Assembly (NCBI GenBank): GCA_000934455.1
Contig: KN882229.1
Span: forward strand, 326,627-383,256
Direction: 5' to 3'
Origin: Apostichopus parvimensis
Lineage: Eukaryota; Echinodermata; Holothuroidea; Aspidochirotida; Stichopodidae
Length of the DNA: 56,630 bases
In this document: positions 34,653 to 43,477 of the stretch, in pieces
How positions within the stretch are numbered: position 1 is the first letter of the stretch
Layout: each line of letters starts with the position of its first letter
The notes under the pieces: model-generated
What the model saw: the letters and a program-made list of their open reading frames with translations, nothing else
What the model was told of the DNA's origin: nothing
Databases searched by the model: none
Translations under genes and position numbers: made by a program

Positions 34653-37415
34653 CTATAACTTCTTTGGTACGACTAATTGATGAACAGTTCGTCCATCATT
34701 TGTTTCAAACATTCTATACAACACTCCTTGAATCACAACAAGTTGATTCCACTTAGTCCAGTAGTTTTTGGTCGTACAACTTTTAGCAGAAATTTCCTTC
34801 CTTTTTGGTTTAATGTCACTGTCTGTTTTCCACTTAAGAATAGGCTGAATATCGGCATCCTCAAATTGTACTTTCTGTAAGTCCTTTAAAGACCACTTTT
34901 CAAGCCAAGAACTTTCAATTGAGTTTTCAGATACAGAATTTGATTGTAAGGATGCATCCATGCTTTCCGAATTATTCACAAGAGTAACAGTCTCAGTTGA
35001 TATATGATGAAAACAATGTTTGAAGTCAACAGGTGACGTCATTAAAGCATTTACTTCCTTCATTTCCTCCCTTTCACAGTGTTTGCAAACATTACATGGG
35101 CGTCTTGAAAGTCCATCAGCATTTTGGTGAAATTTGCCGGGTCTGTGTTTAATTTCCATGTCATAAGTACTGAGTAGCTCTATCCAGCGAGCTTTCTGTC
35201 CTTCAAGGTTCTTAAAATTCATTAACCATTGAAGGGCTCCATGATCAGTCCTCACAAGAAAATGTCTACCATAAACATAATGGTGGAATTGCTTTACTGC
35301 ACAAACTACGGCTAACAGTTCTTTCCTGGTAACACAATAGTTTTGTTCAGATTTACTCAAAGTCCGACTATAATATGAAATCACACGTTCTTCACCATTC
35401 TGTATTTGAGAAAGTACAGATCCAATCCCGACATTGCTAGCATCAGTGTCAATAATAAAGTTCCCTTCAGGCAAAGGATAAGACAAAATTGGCGCTTCAG
35501 TAAGTACTTGCTTAAGTTTTTGGAAAGCAATTTCACATTCTTTAGACCAAGAAAAATTATTTCCTTTCTCAGTAAGACGATGTAGCGGTTTAGCAATATC
35601 AGCAAATCCTTTAATGAATTTCCTATAATAGGTACACAATCCCAAGAAACTTCTCACATCTGACACATTTTGTGGCAGAGGCCAATCTTTAACAGCTGAT
35701 ATTTTGTCAGGACAGGTGGCAACTCCATCTTGTGTGATAAGGTGTCCTAAATATTCCACTTGATGTTTAAAAAGGTGGCATTTCTTAGGTGACAATTTAA
35801 GTCCTGCTGATTTAAGTCTATCAAATATGACTTTTAGACGTTGAACTTGATTTTCAAAAGTGTCAGAGTAAACAATTACATCATCCAGATATACAAGGCA
35901 TATTTCCCATTGCAATCCACTTAGTATTCGGTCCATTAATCTTTCAAAGGTTGCAGGTGCGTTTGTTAAGCCAAAAGGCATAACATTAAACTGAAAAAGT
36001 CCTTGTTTTGTTACAAATGCAGTCTTTTGTTTATCAGCCGGATCCATTTCAATTTGCCAATAACCACTGGCCAAGTCAAGCGTTGAAAACCATGTGGAGC
36101 CGCCTAATGAATCCAAACTTTCGTCGATTCTCGGCAACGGATACGAATCTTTTACAGTAATGTCATTTAATTTTCTGTAATCTACGCAAAATCGGGTAGA
36201 ACCGTCCTTTTTCTTAACTAAAACAATTGGTGAAGCCCAAGGGCTAGATGAAGGCTCAATGGTTCCATTTGAAAGCATATCATTCACTTGTTGTTTTGCT
36301 TCATCGACTTTTTGTAGAGGAATTCGTCGTGGTGCTTGCTTTATTGGCTGGTTATTTCCGGTATTAATTGTGTGCTGCACGACTGATGTTCGGCCAATAT
36401 CATGTGACCCTTTACTAAAAATGTCCTGATACTCAATCAGCAAATTTGTTATTGTTTGCTGTTGTTGAATGTCCAAATTTGTACAACTCCTTTCACGTAA
36501 ATCGGTAAGGTGCTCTGGAACTGTAGAAGTACCATTTTCTGAAGCCGCAAGTTTTTCAAAATCGAAACAGTCTTCGTCGGTTGGTTCACAAGTAGCAATT
36601 GTGGTGTTTTTATATACAGTCACAGGTTCTGAAGAAAGATTCACCATTCTCACGGGTATAAAATCATTATTTACATCCACCAAAGCATTAGCAACTAAAA
36701 CACATTTTTCTTTCTTAAACCTTTCAAAAGGTTGCACTAATCCCCACTGTTCTGTGGTATTTCCACTTGTCTCCAATTTTCCAGGGGCTATCTTTTCACT
36801 GTTTGGTGGTAAAATAAAAGTCTCTGAAGCGGTAATCCTTCTTACTGTATAGCAATCCTCAAGTTCAAAAGAATCAATATGTACATTGTCTCCATTGACC
36901 AAAAATGTCCCTTTGTTCATGTCAATCACACACTTGTTTTTCTTTAGGAAGTCAAAGCCCAGAATACAGTCCACTTCTATGTCAGCAATCCAAAATAAAT
37001 GAGTTAACTGTTTATTTCCCATGCTTATTGTTAATTCAGTTTTCCCATGTAAAGACGTGGTTTTTCCATCAGCAAGTGTTAATTTACACGTTACACTATC
37101 AAGGCTAACATTCCTTTCAAAGCACAGTTTATTGTAAACCACAGGATTAAGTATTGTGATGTTTGCACCTGTATCCACGAGAGATTTAACGTTGTTTCCA
37201 AAGATCTGAATATTTGTGTACACTCCGTCTGATTTGCTGCTAGTGCTGATTCGGGCTAAAACTTCCATGGGCCTCTCTACTGGGAACTCTGCCGGGCTTC
37301 GGACCCCAAACTCGGCTGATGGTCTTTTACTGACGATGATCCTTGCATGCGCCCATTGTTTCTTATTTGTTGGCAATGTGATCGCATATGACCATACTGT
37401 CCGCAACCATAACAC
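34653..37415 (-). CDS. pol: Gypsy Pol: protease, reverse transcriptase, RNase H
   Basis: 920 open codons. Aspartic protease active site SLVDTGANITIL (Asp at about residue 81); reverse transcriptase from PIVLVKKKDGSTRFCVDYRK to the catalytic box CLVYLDDVIVYSD; RNase H with IIDTDASNVGIGSVLSQ and VRTDHGALQWL. It copies genomic RNA into DNA in cytoplasmic particles. The frame closes with an in-frame TAG (34653-34655) in the spacer between RNase H and integrase, after LVVPKKL. Downstream codons continue in the same frame into the integrase zinc domain, so this is a nonsense mutation and not a natural end unless the element uses readthrough. The first residues before the protease come from the overlap with gag and are not a natural start. 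Confidence 0.93.
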   Translation of the reverse strand: MLWLRTVWSYAITLPTNKKQWAHARIIVSKRPSAEFGVRSPAEFPVERPMEVLARISTSSKSDGVYTNIQIFGNNVKSLVDTGANITILNPVVYNKLCFERNVSLDSVTCKLTLADGKTTSLHGKTELTISMGNKQLTHLFWIADIEVDCILGFDFLKKNKCVIDMNKGTFLVNGDNVHIDSFELEDCYTVRRITASETFILPPNSEKIAPGKLETSGNTTEQWGLVQPFERFKKEKCVLVANALVDVNNDFIPVRMVNLSSEPVTVYKNTTIATCEPTDEDCFDFEKLAASENGTSTVPEHLTDLRERSCTNLDIQQQQTITNLLIEYQDIFSKGSHDIGRTSVVQHTINTGNNQPIKQAPRRIPLQKVDEAKQQVNDMLSNGTIEPSSSPWASPIVLVKKKDGSTRFCVDYRKLNDITVKDSYPLPRIDESLDSLGGSTWFSTLDLASGYWQIEMDPADKQKTAFVTKQGLFQFNVMPFGLTNAPATFERLMDRILSGLQWEICLVYLDDVIVYSDTFENQVQRLKVIFDRLKSAGLKLSPKKCHLFKHQVEYLGHLITQDGVATCPDKISAVKDWPLPQNVSDVRSFLGLCTYYRKFIKGFADIAKPLHRLTEKGNNFSWSKECEIAFQKLKQVLTEAPILSYPLPEGNFIIDTDASNVGIGSVLSQIQNGEERVISYYSRTLSKSEQNYCVTRKELLAVVCAVKQFHHYVYGRHFLVRTDHGALQWLMNFKNLEGQKARWIELLSTYDMEIKHRPGKFHQNADGLSRRPCNVCKHCEREEMKEVNALMTSPVDFKHCFHHISTETVTLVNNSESMDASLQSNSVSENSIESSWLEKWSLKDLQKVQFEDADIQPILKWKTDSDIKPKRKEISAKSCTTKNYWTKWNQLVVIQGVLYRMFETNDGRTVHQLVVPKKL

Positions 37416-38272
37416 TGGATTCCAGATAAATCTCTTGAATTTCTTGGCTGCACAGTTCGCTGGTTTAACTTTTCTTCCACGGCATTCAATTGTCTAGTTA
37501 ACATTTTTACAGCATCACTCAGTTCTTGTAATTGTTTGTCACCGCTGGAAGGGCCACACTCATAATTAATTTGTGCTGTTCTCACTTGCTTCCTTTGAAA
37601 GCCAAGTCGTTGTCTCTCAGCTGTGTGAAATGCTTCCACTTCAAGGGCGGCCTGTATGGCATTATCCAGGGTAACAGGCCTAGCTTGATACACTCCAAGG
37701 CGAATTTCAGGATCATTAATAGCGTCCACAAAATGGTCCTTAGCAAGACTGTTTTGAAGGTCATATGAGGCCATAGGGTATGCTTGCCTCACTAGTTTGC
37801 GAATAGATTGTCCTAATTCCGGCAAATTTTCATCTTTTAGTCTCTTCCTATTTCTAAGCTGAAGCCTGAAGATTTCGTGCTGCTGGTTGGGAGAAAATCT
37901 CCTGTTCAGTGCACATACAATTGAGGGGTAGTCTCTTCTCTCAAAGGTTCCAAGATCGGAGAGGACTGCTTTCGCCTCCCCTCTAAGGTTGGCCGCTAGG
38001 CATAAAGCCTTTGTATAAGTATCCCAGGCATTAAGCTCCGCGACTAGTTCAAATTGATTATAATAATCTTCCCAACAGGATTTTCCATCAAATACGTCGG
38101 GCCTGACATTTGCTCTTGGCCAACTTGATGTCGAAGAATGTTTTACTTCTGGAAGGAATGGATTGTAGTTTTGCCGTGGTGCAGGCTCTTCATTCATTGA
38201 AATCAATGGTTCATTGTCCACAGAGTTCTCGCTACTTCTGCATTCGCTTAATGTCATGAAGGACGTATCCAT
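37277..38272 (-). CDS. gag: Gypsy Gag polyprotein
   Basis: 331 codons, intact. Starts MDTSFMTLSECRSSEN about 110 bp inside the 5' LTR. The central capsid region contains FDGKSCWEDYYNQFELVAEL and a long helical stretch typical of gypsy Gag. A single CCHC zinc knuckle, CYGCGQYGHMRSHC, sits near residues 285-298, for RNA binding. The C-terminus overlaps the start of the protease frame by about 140 bp in a different frame, so Pol is presumably made by ribosomal frameshifting in 37277-37415; the slip site was not identified. Confidence 0.92.
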   Translation of the reverse strand: MDTSFMTLSECRSSENSVDNEPLISMNEEPAPRQNYNPFLPEVKHSSTSSWPRANVRPDVFDGKSCWEDYYNQFELVAELNAWDTYTKALCLAANLRGEAKAVLSDLGTFERRDYPSIVCALNRRFSPNQQHEIFRLQLRNRKRLKDENLPELGQSIRKLVRQAYPMASYDLQNSLAKDHFVDAINDPEIRLGVYQARPVTLDNAIQAALEVEAFHTAERQRLGFQRKQVRTAQINYECGPSSGDKQLQELSDAVKMLTRQLNAVEEKLNQRTVQPRNSRDLSGIQCYGCGQYGHMRSHCQQIRNNGRMQGSSSVKDHQPSLGSEARQSSQ

Positions 38273-38360
38273 GTTGGTAATTCAAATAAGAAAAGTCACA
38301 AAATTACACAAATGCAATTTTAAATTCAATGTAACTCAATTAGTAACTTCGAAAATTATT

Positions 38361-38379
38361 AATCCCACCGCTGCCACCA
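38361..38379 (-). other. Primer-binding site, tRNA-Leu type
   Basis: Directly inside the 5' LTR the plus strand reads AATCCCACCGCTGCCACCA. This is the 3' end of tRNA-Leu (AAG type as I recall it), including CCA. The minus strand would therefore prime from tRNA-Leu. Confidence 0.85.
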
Positions 38380-38382
38380 AAT

Positions 38383-39127
38383 TGTAACGTTGCCGCTTAA
38401 ATTGTAGAAAGTTAAACGGAACTTTCCACCGTAAATTAAGGAAACTTTCACGGAAAAGTTTACTGCTCAAAGAATAACATTATAGCTCCAAAATAAGTCG
38501 CGAAACACAGCTATTAGAATTGGCTTCTATTTATTAATGCAAGACACTGACTTAAAAGGCTAAATAAGAAGGTAAACAAGAAGTGACTGAATAATTACTA
38601 ACGGCTGACAACTAACAACTAAACAACTGACCGAGTGACACAGACTAAATATGATAACTAGAGTAACTGCTAGAGTAGCAAACTAAATGGTAGCTGACAA
38701 CCTACAACTGGCAACTAAACAATTAACTGGCATCTAAACAACTAGCATCTGGCTACTGACTACATCCCTTTTTAAACAGAACCCATGCCCAGCTACTGAC
38801 CACCAATCCTGATAAGCTAAGCCGGTGTCTTCGCACCTTTTTACTAAGAATAACATAAGCACATGCATACAGTAAAACTTTCCCAGGAAAAGGAATAAGA
38901 TAAGAACATGCAGTAAAACTTTCCCAGGCATTTAAATCAAGATAAGATACGCTTATAACACTTATTCTTATGACTCATTAGGCTTTTTAATTAACACTTA
39001 CAGATTCTCAGGAGTACGGATTACAAAGACTACATAAGGCTCTTTCATTATAGTCATATATACTACAATGGGTGTAAAGAAATTAGTGTGAGAAAATCTA
39101 CTTTCTCACCACCCTGAAATCACTACA
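38383..39127 (-). repeat. 5' LTR of gypsy element
   Basis: 745 bp, nearly identical to 31526-32261. Length differs because of indels in a low-complexity region rich in CAACTAA-type units (about 38600-38730). Confidence 0.95.
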
Positions 39128-39165
39128 CTACTTTAATAGAACCCTCAAATTCGATTGGTCTTATC

Positions 39166-39277
39166 GTGAGGTTATCTAACGAATAATCAACGCTCTGTGT
39201 TTAATGTTATTGCTAGATGCACTCTGGCTTCGCTTGCAATAAACCCATAGTGTTGATTATTCTATAGATAACCTCAC
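39166..39277. repeat. Inverted repeat (hairpin), MITE-like
   Basis: Arms of about 32 bp, GTGAGGTTATCTAACGAATA on the left (39166-39199) and its imperfect reverse complement on the right (39246-39277), flank a roughly 45-bp loop containing GCACTCTGGCTTCGCTTGCA. It lies directly beside the gypsy insertion. Target duplication not identified. Confidence 0.6.
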
Positions 39278-39773
39278 TCTAAACTCAGTGAAATAACCCC
39301 TAATTGTTAGATCAACATGAAACTTGGTACATAAGGTCATTGAGATCAAATTGGTAATTATCATCAAAGTTCACTGGAAGTATATGTTATTAACCGCAGC
39401 AGCTATATTGACATGGTTTGCTATATAGTTGTAGACTCAAGTGTTCTGGAACTGGTGATTTGCATGGATACCGATGAAAACCACTGATCGCTCAACCAGG
39501 CGAGACACTTGGGGTGGATGACCTTGTTTTATTTCTCATGAAATGTTTGAATAGCATTTTACATCGGTGGAAATAATATAGATGGAGATACAGCAGCATT
39601 GCTGCTCTTGTTTTTCAGTTGACTTTATCAATACATGCATAATAATATAACCTTTAAAAATAACAGCTATTATTGACCCGGTATGGATGTCATTGCATTG
39701 AGTGCATTTTAGTATGGACATTATGAAATATATTTACCCGATCGTTGACTTAATAGCGTGTTCACAAGTAAAG

Positions 39774-39953
39774 CAGGCCCCGTAAGCAGGATTCTTCCTG
39801 GGGGTCGAATACTTGGTTATTGATCCGCCTCCCCTTTAATGTTTTCCCGTCAAATTCGTGTTAGGAATTGACATTTATTGAATTATTTCAAAACAAATTG
39901 CCGAGGGGTGGTTCGGACGAACCCATCGACCCCCCTCCCTGCTTACGGGCCTG
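39774..39953. mobile_element. 180-bp MITE with CAGGCCCGTAAGCAGG ends
   Basis: Terminal inverted repeats CAGGCCCCGTAAGCAGG at the left and the reverse complement of CAGGCCCGTAAGCAGG at the right. The interior includes a C-rich run next to the right end. Ends of the CAGG...CCTG type are common in hAT-derived MITEs of marine animals, but the flanking 8 bp (AAGTAAAG and GTAAGTTA) do not match as a duplication, so superfamily is uncertain. Confidence 0.65.
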
Positions 39954-41540
39954 GTAAGTTACAGTCGTTGACCTCCGATGACCTCTCCAAAATAAAATAG
40001 GGATGTCATGCATGTAGGCCTACTCATTATGGGGAACATATACACACCCATAATGAACTAGATCTGACCAGGCATGATCGACTTAGTGTGTTTTCAAGTC
40101 AAAAAGTGGAAAGAAATCAAGTTTTCAGGGTGATACTTAAAAAGAAATGCCACCCCTCCCCCAGTCAACCTACATAGCAATTATCTATGTTGTGCACGTG
40201 TTTCCATGTAAGCACGTACGTATAGTACTAATATATACGGGGATGCAGTCATGAGTTGCCAGATTGTGATCGGGTACATAAGCAAGTACGCCACGGCTAC
40301 TTACCCGACGATCGGGTACATAGCCACAACGATTGTATCTTGTATTGTAAATTTGTAATAATGGTCCTACTGTCCTGGAGACAAATAGAAAATAAGTTTA
40401 GTATCGAGTGTCGGTTACCCCGAAATGTCCACTGTCAGTGACATTTGGCTAGGCTACAACAGTGAATTATAATGTAATTAACGGTTGTAGGCTACTGTTA
40501 ATTTGTGTACACTAAGTAACAGTAGCCTAACACCGTAACAGGTTTAGCTACGGACAAAATTGAAAAGAATAAAATAGTTACCGTAAGTCGGTAAAATGAA
40601 AAGTTTGTCAAGATATAGCCTAGGCCCTAGGGTAAAGTACACAGCAGGGTCAGCCCGGAACAAACGTACATAATCATAGAGAGAGAAGCCATTCCACAGG
40701 AGTCGCTGCTTAATGCCATTGATTTATGTTTTAAGTGTTTTAATGTTTTTGATATGAATTATCAGTGGCAAACAAACAACACCTGGCAGTTCCTCCAGAC
40801 TGTTGTATACGACATTGATGTACCTTGGAAAATGTCATCTTCAGTTGTGTCATTGAAGACATAATTGAAAATCAAAAGGAAGTAGGGCTGAAAATTTTCA
40901 GACCTGGGTCCCATTTATATGCTTCAACAAGAACTTTCAACAAAGTTGAAACAATAGTCGCACAGTGCAACACTAGAATAAACTTGGCAATCGATTCAAC
41001 TGTCCATTACAATTCCTTTTTACATTACAGTTGAAAGTATTTGGACACAATTTTGTTCAATGCCGAGCAACCTTTATGATCATCTGAAGTTGTGTCATTG
41101 TAGTTGAAAGCGCAACTGTTAGTTGAATAACGTTTATGGGACCAAGGCATACTTGTCTCATATACAAAGCAAAGATATGCGTGTAATCTAAGAAGAATTG
41201 GAAAACGTTTTCAGCCTGTATGATCATATTTCTTTTCATCTCAGAAATTGCAGTTCCAAAGTTGCAGCTCACAAATATTTTGCTGTCATGAAATTTGAGA
41301 AGGAAATTATTTGGATTGTCCCAGTCCCAGTTATCTGCTCTAAATATTTCTTGGACTATTTTTAATTGAACGGCTCTTGTAATGCAGAAATCTATGTATC
41401 CATTCTACACATATTTACATATACAATATTTACCTGTGCTGGGTTATGTAAAACAGCAGTATAAATATTACACATAATATTTGGACTCATTACTTATAGG
41501 CTTGCCGCCGTTAAATGAAATCCATGGATAAGTGTTAAAT
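39954..41540. other. No gene recognised
   Basis: Open frames at 40256-40441 and 40825-41034 lack any recognisable family. A short inverted motif, GATCGGGTACATA, is repeated near 40268 and 40311. Confidence 0.4.
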
Positions 41541-41553
41541 GGGGGGGGGGGGG
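41541..41553. repeat. Poly-G tract (one of five)
   Basis: Thirteen consecutive G. Similar plus-strand tracts of 12-13 G lie at 2874-2885, 25675-25687, 30427-30439 and 31015-31026. Confidence 0.9.
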
Positions 41554-42014
41554 ATTTTTATTTAAGAGGCCTAATTTAGTGAACATTTTGAAGCCTGACC
41601 ATCCATCTTTTAAAAATTTGCCAACCATGTTTTCATTGTAATTTTCAAGGCAAATACCTCCCCATGCGAGCTAGTCTATGCTTTAGCTGATTACTATCAT
41701 TTTAAAGACACACACGTCTAGCTAGAAAGTGTTCGTTCATTCAGCAAATTGTATTTTATCCATACAAGTCTAATAAAATGTTGAAATTGTTTATGTAAAA
41801 ATGACACTGGAAAAAAAAATAGGAAATCATTGGTCACACAATTCCTTCCTTTAGATCTTGTACTATGGTACCATGTTAATGAAACATTCAGTTTGTTGCA
41901 ATTTTACATTACTTTTTAGCAGTTTTACAGCAGTTGGCTGTCTTTGAAGGAGTTATATCAATAAATTGCACTGTCAAATGAAGCCTTTTGTATTTCTGTA
42001 TTTTTTCCCCATAA

Positions 42015-42242
42015 GAGTCAAGCTGACCCAAATGTGGTTGATTTTCCATCATAGCCCTTGCCTGGGTCAGTATTTACAAATATATTTTCAAAATTTTCAA
42101 CCCAACAATTGGGTCATCTATTGTTAATACATTTACCGGGTCAGTTTGACCCAAATGTGTTAGGTTCCCTCCTGACTTTCATTTGGGTCAAAAAGTGACC
42201 CAATTTGGATCAATTTTAACCCAAGTGTTTTTAGAGTGTACT
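42015..42242. mobile_element. GGGTCA-rich MITE fragment
   Basis: The hexamer GGGTCA or its complement TGACCC occurs at least seven times, often in AATTGGGTCA or GACCCAAATG contexts. The right end reads, on the minus strand, ACACTCTAAAAACACTTGGG, an end type frequent in animal MITEs. No matching left end is visible, so it looks truncated. Confidence 0.55.
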
Positions 42243-43477
42243 CGCGTTGTTTGCTTCATAACTGCTGATGATCTGTACCATGCTATCAGTGGCACCAAAC
42301 ACGTTCGAATGAATACAGTACTATAATACTACCAGACTAGTACTACGCACATGTATACGTAAATATCAATCTATTTTTAGGAAGGTATTTTCCGTTCAAA
42401 GACTGGTGTCGGCTTTATGAATGAATCTTAACACTACACTAAAGAAAGTAAACAACACAAGTCCAGAGCAAGAATTTTCGCGACACAAGTGTAGAGTATT
42501 TTAGTGTATGAGCTGGATGAATATACGATGCAAACTATGTACAGGATTTTTCTCGATGCGGTATACAAACGTTCCGACTCGTATGCCTACACTTTTCTAT
42601 ATCACATATAGTATACATGGTATTTACTTGTTACAAAGTAAACATTAATAATGGGACTACGACTGAATGTACAGATTATTTAATTGTTATCACTGTATTT
42701 TGATCGGATTTACAGAAAACAGAACTGCTGTCAGTGTCTAACTACTAAGTAGCTAATGCTTACATTAGCATACGTCCAGGTATCGTTCGTTCGTGGGTCT
42801 AAATTTAAAACATTGCCATGTTATAGAGTAGACAATTGATTCCCTCATTTTGGGCCAAAAGTGACATGTCACAGGTTGGTACCCGAACAAAAAACACCCG
42901 TATGGGATTGTCCTGTTTATTTTTGCTGAGGATTGTAGCTATATACTAGTTCTAATAGCCATGTTGAAGCCGTTTCTTATTGCTCACTAACTTAGAAGTA
43001 GAACTCGCCTATCGGCGAGTGCAGACAAGCTATATGTCCTAATGCCGTTAGCACAACAACTGTAGCAAACCCGCCGTATTTGCAGGTGAAAACATTTAAT
43101 AACAAATAATGTCCAAAAACTGTGTACTTGGTTCACCAACGACCCACATTTCTTTTTATTATAGAACACAGACAATATGCATGATGGAAGGTCTGGAAAG
43201 ATTGCCACATGCGTGAATCATTGGATCCAATAGTCTTCAAGCATCCGTTTTATACTGTAGTTGAGGGTTTGACATACTTTTGAAAAGGTAGCATCACCCA
43301 TGTCGTCGATGACAATATTATACATTGAGATTTTAAGTGGCACAAATGGCGTAAACTCCAGAATGGCCAAGAACAAAGAGGGGCGTTGGCAGCACGTGCC
43401 GTTTGTTAATTGGAGCACTGGACTGTGATATAGGCTATAGATTATAATACTGTAGGACTTAATAAAATTCAACAAAA
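42243..43477. other. No gene recognised
   Basis: Short open frames on the minus strand (42987-43208, 43218-43475) show no domain. They precede the transposase-like gene on the other strand and could be part of its upstream region. Confidence 0.4.

Larger units (their letters stand above)
31526..39127 (-). mobile_element. Ty3/gypsy LTR retrotransposon, near full length
   Basis: 7602 bp bounded by two LTRs, with Gag, protease, reverse transcriptase, RNase H and integrase in the Ty3/gypsy order on the minus strand. On that strand the LTR begins TGTAGTGATTTCAGGG and ends CAACGTTACA. The LTRs differ by about seven substitutions and three short indels, so insertion was recent. Pol carries in-frame stops at 34653-34655 and 33792-33794 and a one-base shift near 33596-33598. 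No envelope-like frame is present. Flanks give no perfect 5-bp target duplication: CATAC on the left and CTACT on the right, with a shared TACT only if the ends are shifted by one base. Confidence 0.95.

Noticed and set aside
36469-36852. 127-residue plus-strand frame inside the gypsy Pol
   Set aside because: It is the antisense shadow of the protease-reverse transcriptase frame.
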